NCBI RefSeq assembly: GCF_900188125.1 | Contig: NZ_FZOW01000020.1 | Span: 1 to 64,000, forward strand | Length of the DNA: 64,000 nucleotides | Reading direction: 5' to 3' | Origin: Rhodococcoides kyotonense | GTDB lineage: Bacteria; Actinomycetota; Actinomycetes; Mycobacteriales; Mycobacteriaceae | In this document: piece after piece, positions 50,330 through 58,981 of the stretch | Position numbering within the stretch: position 1 is the stretch's first letter | How the letters are laid out: the number at the start of each line of letters is the position of its first letter | Notes under the pieces: model-generated | The model's database searches: none | The model's input: the letters and a program-made list of their open reading frames with translations, nothing else | What the model was told of the DNA's origin: nothing | Position numbers and translations under genes: made by a program

Positions 50330-52125
50330 AGCGGACCCGCCTCGACGAGGCGTGCACCCGACGCGCCTGGGTCATCAGCGGTCGCGGGTGCTTCCACGTT
50401 CGTCGGTTCGTCAGTAGGCGTCGGTGCCGCGGGAGGGGCGGACGGAGGTGCGGGCGGGCACTGCTCCGCCCCAGCGTCATCCGGTTCCAGGGCAATCGGC
50501 GAGGGCGCCTGCTCGACTTGTGGCGTGTGCGGCGCTTGCGGCTCCGCGGACGGTGAAGACTGTTCGGGCTGCTGAGATTCGAGCGTCGGCGTTTCTGCTG
50601 CGGATGGGGCGACGTCGTCGTCGAAGGTCTCGACGACGACGGGCAGCCCGAACGGGCCGACACGGAGCTCGAACCGCCTGCTGCCGCCGTCGGGAGTACC
50701 GACGTTCATCGACACCGTCCCGTCGTGCGCCAGCGCGATACGTGCGTGATATCCGTCGAGCTCTGCTTCGAGATGCCCACGTTCGGCCGAGCCCGTGGCC
50801 GGTCCTGGAGCAAGCGGTGGCGGGTGCGCACCTTCTCGGCCCGAATCGGGCTCGGCCGCAGACGTTTCCGGCGTCTCTCGCGCTGGCCCGGAAGAGTGCG
50901 GCCCGCTAGCTGGCGGGGTGGGTTGCTCCGAATCCTCTCGCGGAGTAACGCTCTCACGAGGAGGAGTGTCGACCGGAGCCTGGCTCTCGAGCTGCGCGCG
51001 GAAGTCATCCATAGCGACGCGCACCTGCTCGGCGATGTCGTCGGCGACGCCTTCCATCGCCGCCTCGACCAGCGCGGCGAATTCGGCGACGCTCGGGATA
51101 CGTTCGGGCACACTCGATTCGGTAGCGTTCGGCGGCGAGGGCGCGCGGCCCGATGACGTCAGTTCGGATTCCGACGGTCCGGAGTGCATCTGCTTCTCGG
51201 GTCCCGCCTGCGCCGAGGACGGCGGACGGTTCGGTGGATTCGGGTCGCACGGTTGCTCTCGACCGGACGCTGCGGGTCGCACCTCTGTGTGGGGCGCATC
51301 CTGGTCCACGCGGGCCGCGTTCGGGAACGGAGATGCGTCGACGTCCTCCGCAGCACTCGCAACGACGGTCAACGCGTCACGCACAGCGGTATCCGTGGCC
51401 GCGCACAGGTCCACGAAAGCGCTGCACGTTTCGGTCACTGCGTCCACGAACACCGATTCCACCCATTCGGTGCACAGTCGCTGCACGCGCCGCAATGCCT
51501 CGTCGTCGAGTTGGCCCCGGCCCGCGACGTACTCCGCCACCGCAGGAAGAGACTGTGCCAAGAGTGGGACGTCCAGATTCGCGACAGTTCCGATCGTCGC
51601 GCCGCTGCCGATGGTCGCCAGCGAGAACTTCACGATGGTGGGCAGGGCGACTGCTGGGACTCCGCCGATCTGCGTCAGATCGATTCGCCCCACCGTATCG
51701 GCCTTGTCGGCCACGCAGTCCGCGATCACGTCGACGCTCTCGTGCATCGCCAGAGCCAGCGTGTTCATCGCGACGAGCCTGTCGGCGCCTCGGCTCGTGT
51801 CCTCACGTACATCAGCGGCGGCTGCACGACCACCGATGCCGGTCCACGACCGTTCGAGCATCGACACGAGCTCCTCGCACTCGGCGATCTGCTGCTCGGC
51901 GTCGAGCACTACCGAGCCGAGCGCCTCCGCGTCGGACCTCAGCGTCGACAGATCGAGGCCACGCTGCTCGTCGTAGCGCGCGCACAGTTCCGAATAGCTC
52001 CACTGGGCGGGTCGACCGACAGCTGCCAGCAGCGGCAAATGCCGCTCGAAGTACAGGAGCCCACATGCACCGGCGTCGAGGACTCGATCGACCGACACTG
52101 CTGCGTCGACGACCGGTGCACTCAC
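50326..52125 (-). CDS. Large Ala/Pro-rich T7SS-associated protein (Rv3439c-like)
   Basis: 599 residues, GTG start overlapping the small upstream gene by 4 bases. N-terminal part (about 1-270) is helical, with heptad-like LRSDAEALGSVVLDAEQQIA and a WTG at about 94-96 in LERSWTGIGGRAAAADVRE, reminiscent of the WXG/PPE-type helical hairpin. A Pro/Ser/Glu-rich disordered region with a second helical island (about 340-390) follows, and the last 120 residues are Pro-rich again. Matches the alanine/proline-rich Rv3439c by place and composition. Likely a secreted or secretion-associated protein of ESX type; inference. Confidence 0.8.
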   Translation of the reverse strand: MSAPVVDAAVSVDRVLDAGACGLLYFERHLPLLAAVGRPAQWSYSELCARYDEQRGLDLSTLRSDAEALGSVVLDAEQQIAECEELVSMLERSWTGIGGRAAAADVREDTSRGADRLVAMNTLALAMHESVDVIADCVADKADTVGRIDLTQIGGVPAVALPTIVKFSLATIGSGATIGTVANLDVPLLAQSLPAVAEYVAGRGQLDDEALRRVQRLCTEWVESVFVDAVTETCSAFVDLCAATDTAVRDALTVVASAAEDVDASPFPNAARVDQDAPHTEVRPAASGREQPCDPNPPNRPPSSAQAGPEKQMHSGPSESELTSSGRAPSPPNATESSVPERIPSVAEFAALVEAAMEGVADDIAEQVRVAMDDFRAQLESQAPVDTPPRESVTPREDSEQPTPPASGPHSSGPARETPETSAAEPDSGREGAHPPPLAPGPATGSAERGHLEAELDGYHARIALAHDGTVSMNVGTPDGGSRRFELRVGPFGLPVVVETFDDDVAPSAAETPTLESQQPEQSSPSAEPQAPHTPQVEQAPSPIALEPDDAGAEQCPPAPPSAPPAAPTPTDEPTNVEAPATADDPGASGARLVEAGPL

Positions 52126-52427
52126 CGCGGCGCCCCGATCGTGCCGGCTGCACCAGAATCGACCGACCGGTAGCCGTCGATGCTGGCTCGAATCCGACCG
52201 ACGTCGTCACCGATGGCCTCACTCCATCCACGCAGGGATGCCCCGACCCGGCTGTACCCGGCGACGATGCGATCCGCGGCCTCGTCGTAGTTGCGTCCCG
52301 CAGTCGACGACGAGAACGCGAACTGTCCCGGGACGCCGGCAAGCCTCTCGACGATTTCCCTTGTTTCATCGAACGAGTTCACGACGCCGATCACCGCGTC
52401 GACGTCGATGTTCATGCCGTCCCCCAT
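52122..52427 (-). CDS. Small ESX-type helical protein (Rv3440c-like)
   Basis: 101 residues; ATG behind GGGGGAGGG at 7 bases (a second ATG four codons in is possible). Predicted helical hairpin of WXG100/EspC size: a helix around VDAVIGVVNSFDETREIVER and a second around EAADRIVAGYSRVGASLRGW with Trp at about 72. No strict W-x-G. It precedes the Pro-rich gene with 4-base overlap, the same small-large arrangement as EspC/EspB-like or PE/PPE-like pairs. Counterpart of Rv3440c by position. Confidence 0.78.
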   Translation of the reverse strand: MGDGMNIDVDAVIGVVNSFDETREIVERLAGVPGQFAFSSSTAGRNYDEAADRIVAGYSRVGASLRGWSEAIGDDVGRIRASIDGYRSVDSGAAGTIGAPR

Positions 52428-52559
52428 GTGCCAACCCTCCCCCGCGTTTCCTCTGTGATGTTGGACGCATCCCAGGTGACATCGGTTCCCTCGGGTCGGC
52501 TAACGTCCGAGAGAAGAAACTCGGGTTACAGATACACGCTCACACCTGCGAGGAGTCTC

Positions 52560-53600
52560 ATGCACATAGGAACGATGCTCAATTACTCGGGCGGATTCAA
52601 CGAAACCGTCGCCGAGGTGGCAGAGCTCGAGAAGGCCGGGCTGGACATCATCTTCGTCCCCGAGGCGTATTCGTTCGACGCCGTCAGTCAGCTGGGCTTC
52701 CTGGCGGCCAAGACGTCGACCATCAAGATCGCGTCGGGCATCTTCCAGATCTACACACGCACCCCATCTCTGACGGCCATGACCGCTGCAGGCTTGGATT
52801 ACGTCTCCGACGGCCGGTTCGTGCTCGGCCTCGGCGCGTCCGGACCTCAGGTCGTCGAAGGCTTCCACGGCGTCAAATACGACGCTCCCATCGCCCGCAC
52901 GCGCGAGGTCGTCGAGATCTGCCGCCAGGTATGGCGTCGCGAGAAGGTCGAACACCAGGGTAAGCACTATCAGATCCCGCTGCCCGCAGAGAAGGGCACG
53001 GGCCTCGGCAAGCCGCTGAAGCTGATCAATCACCCAGTGCGCGAGCGCATTCCGGTGGTCATCGCCGCGCTCGGCCCGAAGAACGTCGAACTCACCGCCG
53101 AGATCGCGGAAGGCTGGCAGCCGATCTTCTACTACCCGGAGAAAGCCCAGTCGGTATGGGGCGACGCACTCGCCGCCGGCCGCGCCAAGCGCGACGAGTC
53201 ACTCGGTGATCTGCAGATCTTCGCGAGCCCGACGCTCGCCATCGGCGAGGACGCCGACAAATACCTGCCGTGGGTCAAACCGCACCTCGCGCTGTACATC
53301 GGCGGCATGGGCGCCAAGGGCAAGAACTTCTACAACGACCTCGCTCAACGCTACGGATACGAAGCCGAGGCCGAAGCGATCCAGGACCTCTACCTGGCAG
53401 GAAAGAAGGAAGAGGCTGCCGCAGCAGTGCCCGACGAACTGGCACGCGCAGTCAACCTGATCGGGCCCGAGAGCTTCGTCAAAGAGCGGGTCGCGGCCTT
53501 CGCCGAGGCGGGCGTGACGACTCTCAACGTCGCACCTCTCGCCGAGAACACCGCAGGCCGCGTTGCACAGCTGACTGCGCTACGCGGCCTGATCGACTGA
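52560..53600 (+). CDS. LLM-class F420-dependent oxidoreductase
   Basis: 346 residues from ATG MHIGTMLNYSGGF, 6 bases after AGGAG; long upstream readings are shadows. Luciferase-like (beta/alpha)8 barrel: LDIIFVPEAYSFDAVSQLGF, TIKIASGIFQIYTRTP, VLGLGASGPQVVEGFHG and PVVIAALGPKNVEL are typical of the Rv3520c-like F420 group. The exact substrate is not known. It is convergent with glmM (9 bases between stops) and divergent from the T7SS-like operon. Confidence 0.92.
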   Translation: MHIGTMLNYSGGFNETVAEVAELEKAGLDIIFVPEAYSFDAVSQLGFLAAKTSTIKIASGIFQIYTRTPSLTAMTAAGLDYVSDGRFVLGLGASGPQVVEGFHGVKYDAPIARTREVVEICRQVWRREKVEHQGKHYQIPLPAEKGTGLGKPLKLINHPVRERIPVVIAALGPKNVELTAEIAEGWQPIFYYPEKAQSVWGDALAAGRAKRDESLGDLQIFASPTLAIGEDADKYLPWVKPHLALYIGGMGAKGKNFYNDLAQRYGYEAEAEAIQDLYLAGKKEEAAAAVPDELARAVNLIGPESFVKERVAAFAEAGVTTLNVAPLAENTAGRVAQLTALRGLID

Positions 53601-53609
53601 CGCCGCGGC

Positions 53610-54944
53610 TCAGACCTGCCCGACCCGGTCCGCGAGATCCTGCGCGAGCCGGCGGGCCAGGTCGGGCTCGGCGGCCTCGACCATGACTCGCACCAACTGC
53701 TCGGTACCACTGGGACGCAACAACACTCGACCACTGTCACCCAACGCGCGCTCCACCTCGGCAACACCCTCGACGACGATCTTGGACGAAGCGACCGCAG
53801 CCTTGTCGGACACCTTCACGTTGATCAGTACCTGAGGGAGTGTCTGCATCACCGCCGCGAGATCCGCGAGAGGACGGTCGGTCTGCGCCATTCGCGCCAT
53901 GACACGCAACGCCGTGAGAATTCCGTCGCCGGTCGTTCCGAAGCCGGGCAGAACGACGTGCCCGCTCTGCTCGCCACCGAGTGAGTAGTGTCCGGCTCGC
54001 AGCTCTTCGAGAACGTACCGATCACCGACGGCAGTGGTCCGAACGTCGATTCCGGCCTCGCGCATACCGATGTGCAGCCCGAGGTTGCTCATGACCGTCG
54101 CGACGAGTGTGTTCTCGGCAAGCTCGCCGGCCTCCTTCATCGCGATCGCCAGCACGGCCATGATCGCGTCGCCGTCCACGATGGCACCGGAGGCATCGAC
54201 GGCGAGGCAGCGGTCGGCGTCTCCATCGTGTGCGATTCCGAGATCGGCGCCGTGCTTCACGACGGCCCTCTGCACATCCTCCATGTGCGTGGACCCGCAG
54301 TTGTCGTTGATGTCGAGCCCGTTGGGCTCGGCATGAATGGCAATCACGGACGCGCCTGCTGCCGCATAGACCGCTGGTGCCACCTTCGAAGCGGCCCCGT
54401 TCGCACAATCGACGACGACGGTCAGGCCTGCGAGACTGACGTCGACAGCATCGCGAAGATGAGCGATGTATCCATCCGCAGCATCGACGTCCAGACGGAC
54501 ACGGCCGATCGAGGCACCCGTCGGCGCGGGCAGTTCACCGTCACCGCTGATCAGCGACTCGATGCGATCCTCGACGTCGTCGTCCAGCTTGTGACCGCCG
54601 GCTGCGAAGATCTTGATTCCGTTGTCGGGCATCGGATTGTGCGAGGCGGAGATCATCACGCCGAGAGCCGCGTCGTACTTCGCCGTCAGGTATGCCACTG
54701 CAGGCGTCGGGAGTACGCCGACATCGATGACGTCGACACCCGATGCTGCGAGTCCTGCGATCACCGCTGCCGACAGCATCTCGCCACTGGCTCGCGGATC
54801 GCGGCCGACCACGGCGACAGGACGAGATCCGTCGACCGGTGCAAGAACAGCTGCTGCGGCCCTGGCGACCTTCACAGTCAACTCCGGCGTCAGCAGGTCG
54901 TTGGCCAACCCCCGCACGCCATCGGTACCGAACAGTCGAGCCAT
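53610..54944 (-). CDS. glmM: Phosphoglucosamine mutase
   Basis: 444 residues from ATG MARLFGTDGVRG; an upstream start at 54968 adds eight doubtful residues. Phosphoserine loop GVMISASHNPMPDNG (Ser about 102), metal loop DGDADRCLAVD (about 243-253), sugar loop GGEQSGHV and phosphate loop RPSGTEQLVRVMVE. Converts glucosamine-6-phosphate to glucosamine-1-phosphate after GlmS. Sits downstream of rpsI as in mycobacteria. Confidence 0.97.
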   Translation of the reverse strand: MARLFGTDGVRGLANDLLTPELTVKVARAAAAVLAPVDGSRPVAVVGRDPRASGEMLSAAVIAGLAASGVDVIDVGVLPTPAVAYLTAKYDAALGVMISASHNPMPDNGIKIFAAGGHKLDDDVEDRIESLISGDGELPAPTGASIGRVRLDVDAADGYIAHLRDAVDVSLAGLTVVVDCANGAASKVAPAVYAAAGASVIAIHAEPNGLDINDNCGSTHMEDVQRAVVKHGADLGIAHDGDADRCLAVDASGAIVDGDAIMAVLAIAMKEAGELAENTLVATVMSNLGLHIGMREAGIDVRTTAVGDRYVLEELRAGHYSLGGEQSGHVVLPGFGTTGDGILTALRVMARMAQTDRPLADLAAVMQTLPQVLINVKVSDKAAVASSKIVVEGVAEVERALGDSGRVLLRPSGTEQLVRVMVEAAEPDLARRLAQDLADRVGQV

Positions 54945-55057
54945 ACGAACCCGTCCCCCTTGCCGCAAACGAACATGATCTTTCGATGAAAAGCCACGAG
55001 GGCAGGCATCCGGTCGTTCCCGGGCGCCTGCCCTCGCAGGTGAAACAGTGAGACGCG

Positions 55058-55585
55058 TCAGCGCTTGGAGTACTGCGACGCCTTACGGGCCTTCTTCAGG
55101 CCGTACTTCTTACGCTCGACGGCACGCGCGTCACGCGTGAGGAAGCCGGCAGCCTTGAGCGGCGGGCGATCCTCGGGAGTGACCTCGATGAGTGCACGCG
55201 AGATGGCGAGACGCAAGGCGCCTGCCTGGCCGGACGGGCCGCCACCGTGCAGCAGCGCGATGATGTCGAAGGACTCCGCGCGATCGACGAGCACCAGGGG
55301 AGCCTTGATGAGCTGCTGGTGAACCTTGTTCGGGAAGTAGTCCTCGAGGCTGCGGCCGTTGAGCGTGAAGCCGCCGGTGCCCGGTGCGAACCGGACGCGA
55401 GCAACAGCTTCCTTACGACGACCGACGGTCTGGACCGGGCGGTCGAACAGGATCGGTGCAGGCGCTGCAGCCGCCTCGATCTCGTCGACGACCTCGGGCT
55501 CTTCCACGGACACGAACTCGTCCGCAGCGATCTCGACCTCGGTAGCAGCAGCGTCGACCTCTGCTGGGTTTTCCTGCGACGTCAC
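55058..55585 (-). CDS. rpsI: 30S ribosomal protein S9
   Basis: 175 residues from GTG (MTSQENPAEV), 7 bases after GGAGGG; a GTG eight codons earlier (55609) would overlap rplM by 4 bases but lacks that site. The S9 core starts at VQTVGRRKEAVARVRF (about 52) and ends with the basic tail KKYGLKKARKASQYSKR that reaches the P-site tRNA. An acidic N-terminal extension of about 50 residues (AATEVEIAADEFVSVEEPEV) is longer than in most S9 proteins. Confidence 0.97.
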   Translation of the reverse strand: MTSQENPAEVDAAATEVEIAADEFVSVEEPEVVDEIEAAAAPAPILFDRPVQTVGRRKEAVARVRFAPGTGGFTLNGRSLEDYFPNKVHQQLIKAPLVLVDRAESFDIIALLHGGGPSGQAGALRLAISRALIEVTPEDRPPLKAAGFLTRDARAVERKKYGLKKARKASQYSKR

Positions 55586-55605
55586 GTCATTTCCCTCCGG
55601 CGCCG

Positions 55606-56049
55606 TCACTGGGACACCTGCTTGATCTCGAACGGAACGGGCTGCTGTGCTGCGTGCGGGTGGTTCGGTCCCGCGTAGACCTTCAGCTTGCTCGCAATGG
55701 CATTACCGAGCTTGTTCTTCGGGATCATGCCCTTGACGGCCTTCTCCACGAGACGATCGGGGTTGTTCTCCAACACCTGACGCGTCGAGCGCGACTTCAG
55801 ACCGCCCGGGTGGCCGGAGTGGTGGTGGTGGAACTTGCCGTCGAGCTTGTTGCCACTGATGGCAACCTTCTCGGCATTGATGATGACGACGAAGTCGCCA
55901 CCGTCGACGTTGGGTGCGTACGTGGGCTTGTGCTTGCCGCGAAGCAGAGTCGCGGCCTGGACGGCAAGCCGTCCGAGCACGACGTCCGTCGCGTCGATCA
56001 CATGCCACGTCCGGGTGGTGTCCCCGGCCTTCGGGCTGTATGTAGACAC
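55606..56049 (-). CDS. rplM: 50S ribosomal protein L13
   Basis: 147 residues, GTG start behind AGGACC. Standard L13: WHVIDATDVVLGRLAVQAA, the KHKPTYAPNVDGGDFVVIIN block and KMY-type GMIPKNKLG, then the YAGPNHPHAAQQP end. First gene of the rplM-rpsI operon; the 187 bases upstream (56050-56236) must hold the promoter, and I see no distinct leader structure there. Confidence 0.98.
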   Translation of the reverse strand: MSTYSPKAGDTTRTWHVIDATDVVLGRLAVQAATLLRGKHKPTYAPNVDGGDFVVIINAEKVAISGNKLDGKFHHHHSGHPGGLKSRSTRQVLENNPDRLVEKAVKGMIPKNKLGNAIASKLKVYAGPNHPHAAQQPVPFEIKQVSQ

Positions 56050-56236
56050 GTAAAGGTCCTGTCTTCATGATGTCGCTGCTGGCCAAGGCGTGTGAATGAT
56101 CTCGGCGGCCAGTTGAGACCCGAGATCAGGAACTCGTTGCGCACGACAGCACGCGGCGAGCCCATACACGCCAACGAAGGACGATACCGGCTGTCACCCG
56201 CCCAGGTCAAAACGCCTCGGACGCGGTCACCGTTGT

Positions 56237-56584
56237 TCAACGGCGGCCTGTGCACCGGATGCATCGACGAGCCGTCACCAACGCCTCCAGCCGCGCGTCC
56301 GAGATCGCGTCTCCGCAGCGTTCGCACAGGCCGTACTCTCCTTCGGCGAGTCGCGTCTCAGCTGCGTCGAGTTCTCGGAGCTCGTCCTCGGCGTCCCGCG
56401 CAAGACCGACGATCTTCGCGCGCTCGAACGCGATGGTGGAACCTTCGGGGTCGTGCTCGTCGTCGTCCGTGGTCCATTCGGAACCCGCGACGATCGCGGC
56501 GAACTGCTCCCGAAGAGAGGCAAGACGCGCGACGGTGGCGGCACGAACCTCCTCGATGAGATCTCGCGCTGTAGCAGGGTCCAT
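56237..56584 (-). CDS. DksA/TraR-type zinc-finger protein
   Basis: 115 residues from ATG MDPATARDLIEE. Longer starts run into the terminator hairpin at 56604-56639 and are less likely. A coiled-coil of two helices (about 1-80) is followed by the C4 zinc finger: LCERCGD (two Cys) and RRCIRCTGRR (two Cys). DksA-like proteins enter the RNA polymerase secondary channel and modulate transcription; actinobacterial members such as RbpA-unrelated TraR types are poorly studied. It is placed between the ESX-4 genes and rplM, where mycobacteria have none as far as I recall. Confidence 0.85.
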   Translation of the reverse strand: MDPATARDLIEEVRAATVARLASLREQFAAIVAGSEWTTDDDEHDPEGSTIAFERAKIVGLARDAEDELRELDAAETRLAEGEYGLCERCGDAISDARLEALVTARRCIRCTGRR

Positions 56585-56603
56585 CGGACCAGTGAACACC
56601 ACT

Positions 56604-56639
56604 GTGCCCGGCCCCATCGATGACGTCGGGACCGGGCAC
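56604..56639 (-). terminator. Terminator after the ESX-4 operon
   Basis: GTGCCCGGCCCC and GGGACCGGGCAC pair at 11 of 12 positions around a 12-base loop. It lies 20 bases downstream of the second WXG100 gene's stop and upstream of the zinc-finger gene. Confidence 0.7.
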
Positions 56640-56658
56640 GAGAATCGAAGGCCGTCGG

Positions 56659-56949
56659 TCAGGCGAAACGCGACCGGTTCAACGCCTCCTGCTCGATCAT
56701 CTTCTGGTTGCCGGCGCTGACAGCACCGATGAGGCTCTGCAACACCGTGTTCAGCTCCGCCTGAGCGGCATTCCATTCACCCTGCCGGACTTGATACGCA
56801 TCCGCGTCGGCGCCCTGCCACGTCGCGACGAGCGGCTGGATCGAGGACTTGATCTCGTCGAGCTTCTCGTTGAGCGACTGCCACTTGACCGTCATGCCGC
56901 TCGTCAGATCGGCAATCGAGCCGAAGTTGTATCTGATTTCGCCGTCCAT
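56659..56949 (-). CDS. WXG100-family ESX-4 protein, EsxT-like
   Basis: 96 residues. Helix-turn-helix with the turn motif TWQGADADAY (Trp about 43, Gly 45), the family signature. It would form an antiparallel heterodimer with its partner at 56998-57306 and be exported by EccC. The gene order EccC, Rv3446c-like, EsxU-like, EsxT-like equals that of the mycobacterial ESX-4 cluster. Confidence 0.93.
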   Translation of the reverse strand: MDGEIRYNFGSIADLTSGMTVKWQSLNEKLDEIKSSIQPLVATWQGADADAYQVRQGEWNAAQAELNTVLQSLIGAVSAGNQKMIEQEALNRSRFA

Positions 56950-56997
56950 GGTCTCTCCCCCTGCTGTCGTCTGTGTTCGGTTCGGTTGTCGGTCCGG

Positions 56998-57306
56998 TCA
57001 GAGATTGAGCGTGCCCGCGACGGAGTTGATGGACGAGACGTTGTCCTGCTCGGACTGGTCGTATTCCACACCGGAGGTCTTGATGGCCTGGCTGATACCG
57101 GCCAGCGCGTTCTCGAGCTTGAAGGCACTGGAATCCCAATTGACCATCACCTGCGCGAAGGTGGTCGAAGCCGCGCCCTTCCAGATTCCGGATGCAGCCA
57201 AATCCACATCACCCCTGAGCGCCCTCAACTGGCCGGCGATCTGATCTCGCAACCCGTCGACCTTTGCGGCGACGGCGAGCATGGTGTCGATATTTGCATC
57301 TGCCAT
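56998..57306 (-). CDS. WXG100-family ESX-4 protein, EsxU-like
   Basis: 102 residues from ATG MADANIDTML with AGGAG upstream; the longer reading to 57384 lacks support. W-x-G turn in GIWKGAASTTF (Trp about 43). The C-terminal tail after the second helix has YDQSEQDN, close to the Y-x-x-x-D/E export signal (Y-D-Q-S-E), so this partner probably carries the signal for the pair. 48 bases separate it from the EsxT-like gene. Confidence 0.93.
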   Translation of the reverse strand: MADANIDTMLAVAAKVDGLRDQIAGQLRALRGDVDLAASGIWKGAASTTFAQVMVNWDSSAFKLENALAGISQAIKTSGVEYDQSEQDNVSSINSVAGTLNL

Positions 57307-57469
57307 GTCAGCTCCTAGCTTTCGAATGAACGATCGTGGCGCCCGTGTTCGCGGTGCCCCCTGGCTGCGCGGCACTCGCCGCAATGGACGAATTCAGGCT
57401 TTCCCTACACCTCCTTGGACGCACCTGCTGCAGCTTTCGGTTCCGTCGATTCCGAACTTTCTCGAGTCG

Positions 57470-58981
57470 TCACGTCGGTTCGACAGTCAGCGTCGCGGCT
57501 ACACGCTCACAGTGGGCCACGAGCAGTTCTTCCTCGCCCTTTTTCGACTGACATCCGACAGCGATCTGCAGGTCGTCTTCCACGAAGATGCGCCACACCA
57601 CGACGGACTCCTCGTCCGGTGATTCGACGTACGACAACGCCACACGTCCGCCGACATCCGTTGCCCGCGTGAGATCCTCGATGGACGAAGCGTCCCCGCG
57701 CGAGGCCGCCTCGGCGAACAAGTCGTCGGCGACGTCGTCGAACGTCGCGCCTGGCGTCAATTCGATCGTCGTGACCACGATTCGCCGGTCCGGTAGATCG
57801 GGCGGGACCAGCACGAGCCGGTCCGGTTCCTCACGCGCCGTCCACGTCGACAGCACCTCGACTCGTGCACGCCCCTGGGCGACACTGTTCGTCTCGACCA
57901 CCGGAGCACTGGGCGATGCGGAGACCTCCGTGGTCGAGACTGTCGAGGGCACGGCAGTCGGTGGCGCGCGTCCCACGGTCGTAACCGGCTTCGCCGCAAC
58001 CGAAGTCACCGATGCGACCGACGACGTGAATGCTGGTGCGTCGCGCATGAAGAACACGACGAGACCGACAAGAGCCACGACGGCGACGCCACCCAACGCC
58101 GCTGGAACCGCACCCGACCGTCGAGCCGTGTCGTCGTTCTCCGTGGTCGCCTCGGCCAACCACGCCGCAGATCGAACGGGCAGTGGTGGATCCGAGACAT
58201 GTTCTGCCACAACCTCGTCGAGCACAACACCCCCATGGGCGATGCCAGCCCTACCCGCCATCGCCCGCACGATGTCCACCCCGTCGAGCCGGTGGATCAC
58301 GTGCGATGATCCGACGAGTAGGTCGGCCTCTCCTGCGTCGACGACGAACACTCGAACGGCATCGCGGCCGGGACGCGTCGCTGTCGCTGCGGTGACGCGG
58401 TCCTCGATCGACGTCGATGCCGTGCCGTCCGCAGTGCCCACCGCGGCCCAAGCCCCGGCTGTCGTCGCTCGCCCGTCGCGGTCGATCCTCACCGTGGACA
58501 CCACCGACTCGAGGCGCGACATCTCCACGACGACACCGAATTCGGGTGCACGCTCGCCGACGCTGTGCACGGCCGCGACTGCAGTGTCGACCATCAGCAC
58601 TTCCCTGGCGTGAGGCTGTGCGGCCGTCCGGAGGACCCGTCGCCGATGCCGTCCCCACGACGCCGGACAGGCGAGTTCCAACACCTCGAGGTCGCCGGCA
58701 GCCCCTGCTGCTGCCAGCGCCGCAGCCAACGTTCCGGCCAGGACGTCGATGGTGGACACGACGGTCGATCCGATGATCGTGTCGACGTCGTCGATCGTTC
58801 GGGAGAGGTGCACGACGTGTGCCTCGCCGACATCGGACCCACTCGGGAACGACAACGTGCCGTCCCGCATCACTGCGGCTGTGGAGTGGCGAATCTCGAC
58901 CACGTCCTCACCGCGAGCGGACAGCACGGACATGACCCCGTCGCCGAGATGCACTGCGGCGTAGGTTCGATCGCGCCTCAC
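57470..58981 (-). CDS. Type VII secretion-associated protein, Rv3446c family
   Basis: 503 residues; GTG start overlapping the eccC end by 4 bases. The N-terminal half (about 1-300) looks like a degenerate Hsp70-type domain: TYAAVHLGDGVMSVL, LELACPASWGRHRRRVLRTA, MVDTAVAAVHSVGE and VVVEMSRLESVVSTV occupy the usual positions of that fold, but nucleotide-binding residues are poor. One membrane helix (about 313-333, VPAALGGVAVVALVGLVVFF). The extracytoplasmic C-terminal part (about 370-503) is the Rv3446c-type C-terminal domain. Probably a structural or regulatory part of the ESX-4 machine. Confidence 0.87.
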   Translation of the reverse strand: MRRDRTYAAVHLGDGVMSVLSARGEDVVEIRHSTAAVMRDGTLSFPSGSDVGEAHVVHLSRTIDDVDTIIGSTVVSTIDVLAGTLAAALAAAGAAGDLEVLELACPASWGRHRRRVLRTAAQPHAREVLMVDTAVAAVHSVGERAPEFGVVVEMSRLESVVSTVRIDRDGRATTAGAWAAVGTADGTASTSIEDRVTAATATRPGRDAVRVFVVDAGEADLLVGSSHVIHRLDGVDIVRAMAGRAGIAHGGVVLDEVVAEHVSDPPLPVRSAAWLAEATTENDDTARRSGAVPAALGGVAVVALVGLVVFFMRDAPAFTSSVASVTSVAAKPVTTVGRAPPTAVPSTVSTTEVSASPSAPVVETNSVAQGRARVEVLSTWTAREEPDRLVLVPPDLPDRRIVVTTIELTPGATFDDVADDLFAEAASRGDASSIEDLTRATDVGGRVALSYVESPDEESVVVWRIFVEDDLQIAVGCQSKKGEEELLVAHCERVAATLTVEPT

